From NCBI GenBank assembly GCA_003141895.1, contig PLNT01000017.1, positions 1-64,000 of the forward strand: DNA of 64,000 nucleotides. Direction: 5' to 3'. Both the position numbers and the translations under genes were made by a program. Shown piece by piece: positions 18,060-28,113 of this stretch. Numbering within the stretch: the stretch's first letter is position 1; every line of letters begins with the position of its first letter. Below the pieces are notes generated by a model. That model made no database searches. It was not told where the DNA came from and saw only the letters and a program-made list of their open reading frames with translations. The DNA comes from Bacteroidales bacterium (GTDB taxonomy: Bacteria; Bacteroidota; Bacteroidia; Bacteroidales; VadinHA17).

Positions 18060-18659
18060 TTATTTCACATTTTTTAAAAATTTGGCCGGATTACCAGCCC
18101 AGATCTCACCATCAGGGACAGATTTAGTAACAACACTACCAGCCCCTATAACTGATCTTTCACCAATTGTCACTCCTTTTAATATAATACAGCTGCCTCC
18201 TATAAAGCAATTCCTTCTGATTAATATTGGTTTAGAAATAAAATTAGAAGAATGCGCTTCTCTTTCCTTATCATCCATAGGATGAAAGTCCCCGTCCCAA
18301 ATTCGACATCCGCCACCGATAATAACATTATCTTCTATTGTAATTATCTCATTTGCCCATAATGTTGAATTTGAGATTGCACAATTTGTACCAATATTAA
18401 TTCTGGCTCCTTTTTGACAAATCATTCTCAGAATAGTATCCCCTCCTATAGGATTACTCTTTTTGCCGGAATTTGCAGTGAACATTGAACCAATATTTAT
18501 AGATCCGGCATTTCTAATAAATAATATCCCAGATATTTTACACTTAATCCCAATTTTAACATTATGCCTGATAAAAAGAGCATGATTAACGACTTGCCAA
18601 TAATAAAATCTTAATCTTCTATAAAGGACCAAAGGGAGTCTTAAAATTCTTTTTGACAT
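18060..18659 (-). CDS. Hexapeptide-repeat O-acyltransferase (WbbJ-like)
   Basis: 199 residues. The second half is a left-handed beta-helix of hexapeptide repeats (for example IGTNCAISNSTLWANE, VIGGGCRIWD, SCIILKGVTIGERSVIGAGSVVTKSV) ending in the WAGNPAKFLKNV tail typical of the maltose/galactoside acetyltransferase group. It probably O-acetylates the polysaccharide repeat or a nucleotide sugar. Its start overlaps the end of the polymerase gene by 41 bases, which suggests translational coupling with wzy. Confidence 0.85.
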   Translation of the reverse strand: MSKRILRLPLVLYRRLRFYYWQVVNHALFIRHNVKIGIKCKISGILFIRNAGSINIGSMFTANSGKKSNPIGGDTILRMICQKGARINIGTNCAISNSTLWANEIITIEDNVIIGGGCRIWDGDFHPMDDKEREAHSSNFISKPILIRRNCFIGGSCIILKGVTIGERSVIGAGSVVTKSVPDGEIWAGNPAKFLKNVK

Positions 18660-19929
18660 AAGCTTGATTTCCTTCTTTAATAAAATTACTATTTACATTT
18701 TTTAGTAGATACATATCTTGATAATATTTATCTAAAACCAGAGCAAAAATAATTCCATAAAAAAATATTGAAAAATATACCAGAGCAACATTTGCCCATA
18801 AAAAAATTAAGAAGGCAAAAAACGAACCCCAGTAATTTGTAAGTCTCGCCGTTTTGTATAATTTTTTTGCTAACAAAAACCAAAATCCAAAAAGAAAAAA
18901 GCTGCCGATAATACCAAAATATGTCAAATGAGCTAAATAACCCACATGTATCTGAGAACTTCCCACATCATTGGATGCAGCAACCATTTCTTCAGTAGGA
19001 CCTCCATATCCAAATAAAACATGTTGTGGAAAAAACATCAAAAAAGTCCCAATTGCTTTGTACCGTGTAGTTTCTTTTATTGAACCCTCGGCAAACAAAC
19101 GGGTGTTATACCAATCATGAAAATTGTAGCCTAAATATAAAAGAATCTGTGTTAACAAAAGACCAGATATAGATATAAGAATTAAAAACTTCAGTAATCC
19201 TTTGATTTTTATTTTTTGAGCAATTAAAACCTGTAATATTATCAGTACGAAAGCTATCATTACATACCTTGCGTTGCAAAGCACAGCTGAAATACCACCC
19301 AATAATAAAAATACATAATAGAAACGATATCGTTTATATAACATAACACCTATTAAAACAGATAAAAGTGGCATATATGACAAGCCTATTTCATTTTGGT
19401 TTATATAACCAAAAATTGATCCTCGCCTGTCTAGGTACAAATCACCGAATAATGTATTTCCAACGGCCCCATTTGCCCAAATAGAATTTGAATCCATAAA
19501 ACTAAAATCTACAACCTGTATTAGCGAAACTAATGCAGCTATTATGACAGTAATTTTAATAATCAATATACTTTTTTTAATAAACTTCTCATTAAAGTCA
19601 GTGTTGTAAATAATCATTATAATAAATATAATTGCTGCTAGGTCCTTGTTCACTAAAACCTGAAAAAGACCTCTTCTTTCAAATCCTCCATTTGCAAAGC
19701 TCCAGATAGTCTGGTAAACAGAATACAAAATAAACAAATAAAGAAATGAAGGAATCTTAACTGTTTTACCTTTGACAATAATAAAAATGATGCCATAAAA
19801 GAAAGTAATTTGTGTAAAATAGTATGTAATACTCATTAGACCCATTAAGCCAAATGTTATATAGGATAAAATGGGCGATAAAAGCATCAGGTACAATAAC
19901 AGATAAGTAATCCTCTTTAGACTGATCAT
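18619..19929 (-). CDS. wzy: O-antigen polymerase/ligase-like membrane protein (Wzy)
   Basis: 436 residues, almost wholly hydrophobic, with roughly 10-12 membrane helices and one large periplasmic loop (about residues 290-320, GYGGPTEEMVAASN). This topology, with FGYINQNEIGLSYMPLLS in the O-antigen ligase-type region, fits a Wzy polymerase that joins repeat units in the periplasm. Primary sequence in this family is poorly conserved, so the call rests on topology and on context with Wzx, Wzc and Wza. It is the only candidate polymerase in the operon. Confidence 0.75.
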   Translation of the reverse strand: MISLKRITYLLLYLMLLSPILSYITFGLMGLMSITYYFTQITFFYGIIFIIVKGKTVKIPSFLYLFILYSVYQTIWSFANGGFERRGLFQVLVNKDLAAIIFIIMIIYNTDFNEKFIKKSILIIKITVIIAALVSLIQVVDFSFMDSNSIWANGAVGNTLFGDLYLDRRGSIFGYINQNEIGLSYMPLLSVLIGVMLYKRYRFYYVFLLLGGISAVLCNARYVMIAFVLIILQVLIAQKIKIKGLLKFLILISISGLLLTQILLYLGYNFHDWYNTRLFAEGSIKETTRYKAIGTFLMFFPQHVLFGYGGPTEEMVAASNDVGSSQIHVGYLAHLTYFGIIGSFFLFGFWFLLAKKLYKTARLTNYWGSFFAFLIFLWANVALVYFSIFFYGIIFALVLDKYYQDMYLLKNVNSNFIKEGNQAYVKKNFKTPFGPL

Positions 19930-19965
19930 CTAAAACATGTCTTTCTTAAATTTCAGTTTTAAAAA

Positions 19966-20988
19966 TTAGTTTTTCCTGATCCAAAACGAACCCGGTTCTC
20001 TTTGTGGCTGACTTTTCAAAACAGGACATTTGGAAGAAAAAGATTCATAATGATTATGCATCAGATAATTAGTAGCTCCAATAATTGAGAATTGATTATT
20101 CATTGTCAAAAATGCTTCCAGTAAATATTGTTCATTCCATAAACCAGAGTTATTTATCCACTCATCAGGATAGTCTTTTGGTGAGAAAATGTCATGAATG
20201 TGTATTATAACCCCTGAATTTAAAAGAGGTATTACTTCTAAATATTCAAATAATACATCTCCCTGTGGTCTTATAATATGGGTTGAGTCGATAAATAAAA
20301 TGTCATTTTTACCTAAACTTTTAAACAGTGAAAGAGGCATATCCTCAACTAATTTTCTGACAATTGTAATATTGCATTCCTCAAGCCAGCTATTTTCAAA
20401 AGGCTCAATACATATATGCTCACATTGATAATCCGGATTTTCTTTTTGGTTTGCCTTAGTCGCATTTATTGCCATTAAAGTCGAATATCCACTCCCAATT
20501 TCAATGATCTTAGCAGGTTTAAATAGCCTGATCATATTAAATAAATATTCTGCATCGCCTGATTGGAATGGGCCTCCATCATAGCAAAACTCAATTTTAT
20601 CATTATCTTTTTCTATTGGAAACTTTATCAATTCATCATTGAATTGGAACCTGTCTAAAATTTCAAGTTGTTCCTTTACATTCCAATTTATCCCAGGCAG
20701 TTGTCTGTCTAATCGCAATGATCTTTTCAAATGTTTTGGGTTATAAAGAGGTTCGAAATAGTGATCAATGATAGGGAACACCCCGATTTTGAACATAATA
20801 GCTTTTGTGAGAGGTAGATTGCGAAATCTACGAAGTCTTATCTGTTTAAGAAAAAAAGTGTAGATTAATGTAACCGGAGCTAAAACAATATCAAGCATTT
20901 GAAAAAGAAAGTTTTTCCCATAATTCATAAACTTTAAAATTTGTACACGATGTTTGAATGGAATTAATTTCCTGATTAATTTTTTCAT
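19966..20988 (-). CDS. Class I methyltransferase (Methyltransf_24 type)
   Basis: 340 residues. The SAM motif is IIEIGSGYSTLMAINA; later blocks are ICIEPFEN, LFIDSTHIIRPQGDVLFEYLEVIPLL and GVIIHIHDIFSPKDYPDEWI. These are typical of methyltransferase family 24 proteins found in glycan loci. An N-terminal 90-residue extension is basic with one hydrophobic stretch (about residues 28-50) that may anchor it at the inner face of the membrane. The target is unknown. Confidence 0.78.
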   Translation of the reverse strand: MKKLIRKLIPFKHRVQILKFMNYGKNFLFQMLDIVLAPVTLIYTFFLKQIRLRRFRNLPLTKAIMFKIGVFPIIDHYFEPLYNPKHLKRSLRLDRQLPGINWNVKEQLEILDRFQFNDELIKFPIEKDNDKIEFCYDGGPFQSGDAEYLFNMIRLFKPAKIIEIGSGYSTLMAINATKANQKENPDYQCEHICIEPFENSWLEECNITIVRKLVEDMPLSLFKSLGKNDILFIDSTHIIRPQGDVLFEYLEVIPLLNSGVIIHIHDIFSPKDYPDEWINNSGLWNEQYLLEAFLTMNNQFSIIGATNYLMHNHYESFSSKCPVLKSQPQREPGSFWIRKN

Positions 20989-21031
20989 AAAAACTATTTC
21001 TAATCGATTGTTGTTATGTGGTTATGTGAAG

Positions 21032-21862
21032 TTATTTTCTTGCTTCTATAAATAGTGCTCTGGGGCCATATATCAAACCATCTTTCACATCTAATTCAAA
21101 CAAATTCCAATTTGGTATATCACTTTTAAAAGGGTTTAATACTTTAATATCCCTAAATCCAACATCCTTTAATAATCGGGAAAGTGAATATCTATCATAC
21201 ATCCACATATGAGGTTCTCCTCCTAATCTAAAATTACCTATCTTTATTTTTTCACCTGAACTCGAATAGAAAATTTCCCCTTTTGCAGATTTTATGGCCT
21301 TTTTTAAAAATGCAATTATTCCTAAGACTGTATTGGTTTTTTTACTTACAACATTATTTTTTGATAAAGGCATTTTATGACCAGAACGACCAAAATAACC
21401 TATTCTGTCAATTACATATTGTTCATTTTCCATTGTCTCTTGGAATAGAAATTTCCCCATCTGTCCCCCTGAATAATTACGAACGGCTTGATCATACATT
21501 TCAAGTAAAATCCAATCATAATTAGCTTCAGTTTCCTTGCTGGGATTTTTCAAGTTTTCGTTTAACTGTTTTTTGTATTCATCTACAATATTTTCCAAAT
21601 CAGGAACAACAACCCTGATTATTCCATTTATCTTCAAAACTCTATGGCACTCCTTCAAAAAATCAAATGCTTTTTCTTTTGGAAAATGCTCTAATACCTG
21701 TGAATGATACAGTACTTCGAATTTTTCGTCAGGAAACGGTATTCCTTTTAACAGGTTGCAGTAAATAATATCTGAGCAATCTGGATACATATCAATGTTA
21801 ATCCAGTCTTTATGATATTTAAGCCCACAACCAACATTCAGATAATCTAATTTTCCTTTCAT
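21032..21862 (-). CDS. Class I SAM methyltransferase
   Basis: 276 residues. LNVGCGLKYHKDWINIDMYP (8-27) is a SAM-binding start seen in predicted SAM-dependent methyltransferases of polysaccharide clusters; it is followed by VLYHSQVLEHFPKEKAFDFLKECHRVLKINGIIRVVVPDLE. An insert between the two halves contains GGQMGKFLFQ. Likely an O- or C-methyltransferase acting on a sugar of the repeat. It precedes the wecE/wecD pair's downstream end by 15 bases. Confidence 0.8.
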   Translation of the reverse strand: MKGKLDYLNVGCGLKYHKDWINIDMYPDCSDIIYCNLLKGIPFPDEKFEVLYHSQVLEHFPKEKAFDFLKECHRVLKINGIIRVVVPDLENIVDEYKKQLNENLKNPSKETEANYDWILLEMYDQAVRNYSGGQMGKFLFQETMENEQYVIDRIGYFGRSGHKMPLSKNNVVSKKTNTVLGIIAFLKKAIKSAKGEIFYSSSGEKIKIGNFRLGGEPHMWMYDRYSLSRLLKDVGFRDIKVLNPFKSDIPNWNLFELDVKDGLIYGPRALFIEARK

Positions 21863-21877
21863 TTTTTTCTCCTTTAA

Positions 21878-23032
21878 TTAGGCATTTCCACCTAAAATCT
21901 GCTTTACTTCCTTGATGGTATTTATAATTAGTTCTATCTCTTCATGTTTAAGTTCATAGAAAAATGGAAGACGTAAAAGGCACTCAGTATATTTATCCGC
22001 TCGCATTAAATCATCACCGATATATCTGGACCGATAGAAATTACTTTTATGTAAACTTAAATAATGAGATACAGCATAAACTCCATTTTCTTCTAAATGC
22101 CTAATAATCTGATCTCTTTGGTCTGTTGATTTACATACCATATAAAACATGTGACCATTATTTGTAGCATAATCCGGAATTGCAGGGAGATTAACTTCAT
22201 TCTTTATAGCCCACTCGTTCAATCCTCTGAAATATTGATGCCAGATTTCAATTCGTCTTTGTTGAATTTTATCGAGGTTTTCTAACTGCGCCCAAAGATA
22301 GGCTGCAATAATTTCCGATGGCAAAAATGAAGAACCGATATCTTCCCATCCATATTTATTTACCTCACCTCTGAAAAATTCGGCTCGATTCGTGCCCTTC
22401 TCCCATATAATTTCAGCCCGTTTGATGAATCGGGCATCATTAACTGCAAGTAATCCACCTTCACCCGAATTAATATTTTTAGTTTCATGAAAAGAAAAAG
22501 CAGCTAAATGGCCTATACTTCCCAATGGTTTCCCATTATAAAATGAATCGATAGATTGAGCTGCGTCCTCAACAACTAAAAAGTTATATTTATTTGCTAA
22601 AAACATAACTTTATCCATATCACAAGCAACACCTGCATAATGCACAACAACTATTGCTTTGGTTTTGGGCGTAATCAGTTTTTCTATTTTATCCTCATCA
22701 ATTCCAGGATGATCTTGCCTGCTATCGGCAAAAATTATTTTGGCGCCTTGTCTGACGAAAGCTAATGCCGATGAAACAAATGTGTAAGAAGGAACTATCA
22801 CTTCATCCCCTGTTTGAATATTACCGAGTATAGCAGCCATTTCAAGCGCATCGGTACAAGATGTAGTAAGAAGTGTTTTCTTAAATCCATATTTTTCTTC
22901 AAAGTACTTTTGGCATTTTTGCGTAAACATCCCATTACCTGATATCTTTCCTGATTTCACGGCTTGTTCAATATAATATGTTTCTTTGCCAGTGAGATAT
23001 GGTCTATTAAAGGGGATTTTTATTGAACCCAT
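21878..23032 (-). CDS. wecE: dTDP-4-amino-4,6-dideoxygalactose transaminase (WecE/RffA)
   Basis: 384 residues of the DegT/DnrJ/EryC1 aminotransferase fold. The cofactor lysine is Lys185 in SFHETKNINSGEGG, and VEDAAQS (155-161) holds the aspartate contacting PLP. The N-terminal IPFNRPYLTGKETYYI and VVHYAGVACDM match WecE/RffA, which aminates dTDP-4-keto-6-deoxyglucose at C4 with glutamate. The adjacent gene encodes the WecD-like acetyltransferase of the next step, and the two overlap by 13 bases. Expected product of the pair: dTDP-Fuc4NAc. RmlA/RmlB, needed to make the precursor, are not in the window and must lie elsewhere. Confidence 0.9.
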   Translation of the reverse strand: MGSIKIPFNRPYLTGKETYYIEQAVKSGKISGNGMFTQKCQKYFEEKYGFKKTLLTTSCTDALEMAAILGNIQTGDEVIVPSYTFVSSALAFVRQGAKIIFADSRQDHPGIDEDKIEKLITPKTKAIVVVHYAGVACDMDKVMFLANKYNFLVVEDAAQSIDSFYNGKPLGSIGHLAAFSFHETKNINSGEGGLLAVNDARFIKRAEIIWEKGTNRAEFFRGEVNKYGWEDIGSSFLPSEIIAAYLWAQLENLDKIQQRRIEIWHQYFRGLNEWAIKNEVNLPAIPDYATNNGHMFYMVCKSTDQRDQIIRHLEENGVYAVSHYLSLHKSNFYRSRYIGDDLMRADKYTECLLRLPFFYELKHEEIELIINTIKEVKQILGGNA

Positions 23033-23730
23033 AAATGATAAATTTCTTGGTACTTTTTTATTATATAACCGCAGGAAAAATATAAAGCCATTGCTTGTTT
23101 ATTTTCCAATTGAGTGGATACAAAAATATTTTTTACGCTCTTTTGAAAGGCAATGTTTTCGACAGAGTGCATTAATATTCTACCAATGCCTTTGCCTTGT
23201 TCTGAGGGATCTACTGCAATTAGCCCTACAACTAAATCGCTTGATGAGTTTATTTTATAGCTTACAAATCCTTTAATGTTTTCGTCTTTCTTATAAACAA
23301 TAACATCGCTTGCAATCTCTTTACTAATAGAGTTTTTAATCCATTCTTTGTATAAGCGAAAAAATTCATGGTTTGTAAATTTACTATCTACTCTGAACCG
23401 AGAATATTGTCCACTCAAAATAGCTAACTTTTCAATTTCTTCATAATCTTCAACTGTATCATAATAAGACTCAATATTATTAAAGTTTTTAAAGTAGGAA
23501 ATACTATTTTTCTCAAAAATTATGTGAGTTGTAACTAAGGGAATCTTATAAGTCATTAAAGTGTATTTAGAAATTTGATCCATGGGATAAATATAGATAA
23601 GCTTCATCTCGGATTTATTTACACATTTCATCCATTCTTCATAATGTTCTATGCGAAAATCTAACATTTCTACTTTACCAATTTGATATCCAAAAAATTC
23701 AGTGTCCCAATTTAACCTTTCTATTTTCAA
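23020..23730 (-). CDS. wecD: GNAT acetyltransferase, dTDP-fucosamine acetyltransferase-like (WecD/RffC)
   Basis: 236 residues. The opening IERLNWDTEFFGYQIGKVE (3-21) is the WecD/RffC N-terminal signature, and the acetyl-CoA site is GLIAVDPSEQGKGIGRILMH near residue 185. WecD acetylates the C4 amine made by WecE. Both the signature and the overlap with wecE support this pairing. The start is TTG at 23730, immediately before the conserved N-terminus. Confidence 0.85.
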   Translation of the reverse strand: MKIERLNWDTEFFGYQIGKVEMLDFRIEHYEEWMKCVNKSEMKLIYIYPMDQISKYTLMTYKIPLVTTHIIFEKNSISYFKNFNNIESYYDTVEDYEEIEKLAILSGQYSRFRVDSKFTNHEFFRLYKEWIKNSISKEIASDVIVYKKDENIKGFVSYKINSSSDLVVGLIAVDPSEQGKGIGRILMHSVENIAFQKSVKNIFVSTQLENKQAMALYFSCGYIIKKYQEIYHLWVQ

Positions 23731-23737
23731 TTGTCTC

Positions 23738-25057
23738 TTATAACTGGTTGTTAAAAATCTTCATCAAATTTTCAGCTTTTTTTTTGAGTCGACATAAGCT
23801 AAGTCCTGTCTCTCTACATTTTAAACTCATTTTTTTATACTCCAAGTCTTCCAATTCCAAGATATATTTAATTCCATGTGCTAAATCTTTGCAATCTTTT
23901 AGTTTTGCTATATAACCAGTTTCATTATTACACACAAGATCTAAAGCGACGCCAATTTCGAAAGCTACCACAGGTGTTCCACACATAATAGATTGGTTCA
24001 CCATCATGGGCCCAGAATCCTCGATAGATGGTGATACAAAAACATCGGCAGCCTGAAAAACTTTTGGAAGGCTATTGTGATCTAAATAGCCTAACAATGT
24101 ATATGAAAATGACAATTTATCTACAAAATTAACACCATTATTTCCTGCAATTACTAAATGTATCATTGAAGGATCCTCAACATTTTGGAAAAGTATATTT
24201 AGAGCATTTGTCAACTCGTTAATACCTTTCCGCTTTTCGTCGATTGAAACAGCACCAAAAAAAATGATTTTTTTACCAATTGGCAATCCTAATTCCTGCC
24301 TTGAATTTGTCTTGTCTGATGGAAAGTATTGATTTTCATTTACAGGCAAAATTGCTTTGAATTTTCTTTTATCCTTAAACAAACTACTTTTGTTAAGTTG
24401 CACGAATTGCCATTCTGAAGCAGCGATAGGGTATATATTTGTCTTTTCAATATACTTTTTTTTATACAAATAATTATGACGCGTTTGATCGTTATGGAGA
24501 TTAGAATAAAGAGCTCGGCAATTTCCACACTCTCTTATATACCCAGTGCAATCCGATGAATAATGACAACCTCCTGTAAATGGAGCCATATCCATAAGAT
24601 ACAAGTAGATGGGAGCGCCAGTTAGTTTAAATATTTCATGCAGATTTTTAAATGAGATAAATTCTGTCATAAATAGAACAACAACAATATCAGGCTTAAA
24701 ACCGGTTCTTCTTATTATTTTGTTTGTTGAATAAAATGTTTCTGTCATGATATATTCTAAATAATAATCCCCGGGTAAAATTTCTTTCAAAATCTCATTT
24801 TTAGTTTTATAATTCTCGAAAACTAATTTTAGTATCGTTTTACTCACGCGTTTAATGCCGCGAATTATAGCATACAAGTAATGTTCAATTGTTGTCTCAA
24901 TTGTTACAATTCTGCTATCCTCATACTTATCCCATTTTCTAACCAGAATCCGAACATCATTCCCCTCAATAGAAGAAAGACAATCCAATAAATCATATGC
25001 AACAATTCCAGAAGCTTTTAAAGGATGGGGAGATGTCAATATTAGTATTTTCATCAT
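23738..25057 (-). CDS. Glycosyltransferase family 4
   Basis: 439 residues. GT-B blocks: the opening loop PHPLKASGIVAYDLL, IIFFGAVSIDEKRKGINEL, LLGYLDHNSLP and VFVSPSIEDSGPMMVNQS, in which the usual second glutamate of EX7E is asparagine. A Cys-rich insert (CHYSSDCTGYIRECGNC, about residues 166-182) resembles the metal-binding loop of many Bacteroidota GT4 enzymes. Two neighbouring ATG codons are possible starts (25057 and 25054). The donor sugar is unknown; position directly after wecD makes it a candidate for transferring Fuc4NAc, which is inference only. Confidence 0.83.
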   Translation of the reverse strand: MMKILILTSPHPLKASGIVAYDLLDCLSSIEGNDVRILVRKWDKYEDSRIVTIETTIEHYLYAIIRGIKRVSKTILKLVFENYKTKNEILKEILPGDYYLEYIMTETFYSTNKIIRRTGFKPDIVVVLFMTEFISFKNLHEIFKLTGAPIYLYLMDMAPFTGGCHYSSDCTGYIRECGNCRALYSNLHNDQTRHNYLYKKKYIEKTNIYPIAASEWQFVQLNKSSLFKDKRKFKAILPVNENQYFPSDKTNSRQELGLPIGKKIIFFGAVSIDEKRKGINELTNALNILFQNVEDPSMIHLVIAGNNGVNFVDKLSFSYTLLGYLDHNSLPKVFQAADVFVSPSIEDSGPMMVNQSIMCGTPVVAFEIGVALDLVCNNETGYIAKLKDCKDLAHGIKYILELEDLEYKKMSLKCRETGLSLCRLKKKAENLMKIFNNQL

Positions 25058-25064
25058 TTAAAGC

Positions 25065-26435
25065 TTATTTGTCCCAAATTCCGGAAGCTTTTTTAGTGAT
25101 TATTTTTTTATATTGCAACGGATATATCCATGCACTTAATAATCCTAATAGCACATTAGCCAATAGTACACCTGATATTCCCATTAAACGTCCAAGAATT
25201 ATAGCTAATGGAACATTTATTATTGCCCCTGAAATACCAAGACATAACTGGAGTTTTATCTTACCCACTCCGTTTAGGAACTGACCAAATATTCCATTCC
25301 ATGCAGTCAGAAGAATCCAACTCAATGAAAGTATGGAAATTGATATAGGGACAGCAAAGCTATTCCCGATCCAAACTTTAAAAATGAAACCGGAAAACAC
25401 AAGCATCATAATACCCCCAAAAAATATTACTAACCATAATTTCATTAGTTTTTTCATAATGCTTTCTATCCATGCAACATCTTGTTTTGTCCAGGCTTCG
25501 GTAAATGCACTCCAGAATGGAGCAACGATAATCATAAAACCCATCATCAAAACGCTAAAATACTTAAATGCAACACTATACGGTGTTACCATTGCAGGTC
25601 CGAATAATTGGGTAATGATCATGTTATTAGTCTGGTATAATAATACGGCAGCTATTTGAATTATAAAGAACTTAACTCCAAGACTAAATAAATCTTTAGC
25701 CTTGCTAAAGTCAACAGATTTTAATGAAGGCCGGTAGGGCTTGTATTTCTTATTAAAAAACCAAATGGTAGATACTGCCAGGACAAGAGGAGAAATAGTG
25801 CAATATATCAGACCTAATGAGAGAAGTGAACTTTTACTGACCTGTGTAAGAACATAAATGAATATTAATGAAAGTGATTTACCAATTAAATCGAATAATG
25901 CGCTTTTAGCCGGTTGCTGATCAGCACTTAGAATAACTGAAATAAGGTTAAGAACAAAGGTCATCCCAAAAGAGGTAAAAACGACAATAGCCAGATAGCT
26001 AAGTTCTTTTTTCAGGATGGGATCATCTCCAGTGTTTAAAATAATACCCCAATCAAGGAAAACATTGATTATATAAAAGAAAAACAAAACAATGCTGATA
26101 ATAATAATCAGGATAGCATAAGTGGTACTGACATAGGTTTTAGCAAGAGTATGATTCCCGTTGGCCATTGCTTCAGCAAACCTGTTTCTAAGCCCATTCC
26201 CCAATCCGATATCGAAAAATCCAAACCAGCCAACCAGAGAGGATAAAGTTATCCAGATTCCATATTTGGTAGGGCTAAGATAATTAATCGTTAAGGGAAC
26301 CAATACCAGACCCAGAGCGATGCTAATCCCTTTTATAGCAAACGAAGCGGCAATGTTTCTTTTTGCACGGTTCGTTCGTTCGTGACCCTGCCCCAAGCCT
26401 AAAATATTTTTGATTATAGTAATAGAACGTCCCAA
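25065..26435 (-). CDS. wzx: Wzx-type polysaccharide flippase
   Basis: 456 residues with about 12-14 predicted membrane helices. It has the MOP-exporter pattern of Wzx: an early SFAIKGISIALGLVLVPLTINYLSP, GLGNGLRNRFAEA, and a C-terminal GISGVLLANVLLGLL. It would flip the undecaprenyl-linked repeat unit to the periplasmic face for Wzy. The start is TTG at 26435, after which a basic stretch (residues 9-26) precedes the first helix. The 217-base gap upstream (26436-26652) is the widest in the operon and contains two short A/T hairpins but no gene. Confidence 0.85.
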   Translation of the reverse strand: MGRSITIIKNILGLGQGHERTNRAKRNIAASFAIKGISIALGLVLVPLTINYLSPTKYGIWITLSSLVGWFGFFDIGLGNGLRNRFAEAMANGNHTLAKTYVSTTYAILIIIISIVLFFFYIINVFLDWGIILNTGDDPILKKELSYLAIVVFTSFGMTFVLNLISVILSADQQPAKSALFDLIGKSLSLIFIYVLTQVSKSSLLSLGLIYCTISPLVLAVSTIWFFNKKYKPYRPSLKSVDFSKAKDLFSLGVKFFIIQIAAVLLYQTNNMIITQLFGPAMVTPYSVAFKYFSVLMMGFMIIVAPFWSAFTEAWTKQDVAWIESIMKKLMKLWLVIFFGGIMMLVFSGFIFKVWIGNSFAVPISISILSLSWILLTAWNGIFGQFLNGVGKIKLQLCLGISGAIINVPLAIILGRLMGISGVLLANVLLGLLSAWIYPLQYKKIITKKASGIWDK

Positions 26436-26652
26436 TTTCCGCAGTTTTCCAGAAGGTAGTTATTTAGTTATTATGTAGCTATGAAGTGACTTTATGACGG
26501 TCAAAGACAAGATAAAAGTATAAAACCAAAAAGGGAAATGAATTTCAAGTTGAGTGTTGAATATAGTCAACTTTTGATTTTGTCAGCCTTTTTGATTATT
26601 CAAATGGATAATCAAAATCGGTTCGAATATTCTACAGAAACAGACTCAGTAC

Positions 26653-28113
26653 TTACTGAAATAGAGTTGGACTAGTATAGAATGATTCGCTGACATTCTT
26701 ATCCTGAATCTCATAAAGAGTTTTATTATATCTTCCTCTGTTCTTTATTCCAATTATGTATGCTTCATAAGACCAATTCACAGCAAATATTAAAAATATC
26801 AGTGCTTTAATAATCATTTCTTTCTTATTATTAACAAGCGCCTTTAACCTGAAATCAACAAGGTTATCGACCAATAAAGGTATCCAGAAGCAAACCATAA
26901 CCGGTATTCTGTATCTTTCCGAATAAGGATAGTAAAAAACTGTTGCTATTAAATAATAAACTAAAAATATTGCCATTAAAAGATGGGGCGGTTCCATCTT
27001 TAATTTCTTAATACTTCTTTTCAAATTGAAAGTCAGAATTAATAAAGTAATTATTGTCATAACAGGCAGTAATAAAACTATGGCAACTAAAATTGTACTA
27101 CCCTTCAACAATCCAGTCATTAAGATCCGAAAACTTGTGCTTTCCGGTAATACTCCATATTCCCAGAAAAATTTATGAAATTGCAGACGAATCCATGAAA
27201 ACGGATGATTTAAAATGGACTCCCTGAGTTCCAGGTCTTGAAAATTATACATGTCGTTAGAATCTGGAGAATGAATTCCTCTTTTTTCACAATAATCTTT
27301 AAATTTTTTATCATATAATTTTTGCTTCTCAGGATATGTTATTTGAGCTTTACCTCCGTCACCCCCATACCATGTATGTGCAAACATTAAAAATGAGTTT
27401 CTCTTCAGAGCCTCATTCCCATTAAGAATTATTTTTGTTGAAATTGTTGTTATACTGAAGAATAAGACGATGGATAGGATCAGAAATCTTTTTGCCAATT
27501 GTTTGTTTCTATTAATCAGTAGCATAAAAGCAAATACCAGATATAGTCCCCATATATATAATAATTCGCGCTTTAAAAAGAGGGAAATTACAACAAGTAC
27601 AGTAATACATATTAAATATTTTATTGAAAACCTTTCTTTTTCAGCAAATCTTATTGAAAACAGGATAATCAGACCAAGGAGGGTTACCATTAATATAGGA
27701 GTATATAAAACAGAGCTAAAAACCATAAACTCAGTGTAAACAGATAGAACAATTACAGCAATTAATCCTTTCACCCTGCTTAACTTTAATGCTATTACTA
27801 TTCTGTAAACTATGAATGTTGCTATTGTACCAAAAAAGGAATTAACTATAAAATAGTAATCTAAATTGCCTAATGTATACTTGAAAAAGTAACCAAAATA
27901 TGAGTTCAAATAGCTATACCCTCCATTGTAAAATGGTACTGTTTTACCACTATGAATCAATTCAATTGCGTCAAAAGAGGCCGTAAAATCAGAAAAATAA
28001 AACAATTTTGTGGTAAAATATATTACTAATCTTAAAGTAAAATTCAAGAGTAGAATTATGAGTAGAATTGATTTATTTTTATTTTCTAAAAAATTCAGAA
28101 ATTTTTCACGCAT
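26653..28113 (-). CDS. Multi-spanning membrane protein, GT-C (family 39-like) glycosyltransferase candidate
   Basis: 486 residues from the ATG at 28113. A GTG 27 bases upstream (28140) could extend it, but the added residues are polar and unsupported. About 10-11 membrane helices, with a first periplasmic loop containing an acidic residue after helix 1 (YFSDFTASFDAIELIHSG), resemble the ArnT/PMT layout of family 39 transferases. These use polyprenyl-phosphate sugars in the periplasm. The next genes include a GtrB-like polyprenyl-phosphate sugar synthase fusion, which would supply such a donor; this link is inference. Low sequence identity makes the family call tentative. Confidence 0.6.
   Translation of the reverse strand: MREKFLNFLENKNKSILLIILLLNFTLRLVIYFTTKLFYFSDFTASFDAIELIHSGKTVPFYNGGYSYLNSYFGYFFKYTLGNLDYYFIVNSFFGTIATFIVYRIVIALKLSRVKGLIAVIVLSVYTEFMVFSSVLYTPILMVTLLGLIILFSIRFAEKERFSIKYLICITVLVVISLFLKRELLYIWGLYLVFAFMLLINRNKQLAKRFLILSIVLFFSITTISTKIILNGNEALKRNSFLMFAHTWYGGDGGKAQITYPEKQKLYDKKFKDYCEKRGIHSPDSNDMYNFQDLELRESILNHPFSWIRLQFHKFFWEYGVLPESTSFRILMTGLLKGSTILVAIVLLLPVMTIITLLILTFNLKRSIKKLKMEPPHLLMAIFLVYYLIATVFYYPYSERYRIPVMVCFWIPLLVDNLVDFRLKALVNNKKEMIIKALIFLIFAVNWSYEAYIIGIKNRGRYNKTLYEIQDKNVSESFYTSPTLFQ

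Noticed and set aside
26590-26617. 10-bp A/T hairpin between wzx and the GT-C gene as a terminator
   Set aside because: The stem is A/T only and lacks a following T-run on the minus strand; wzx is needed with the rest of the operon.
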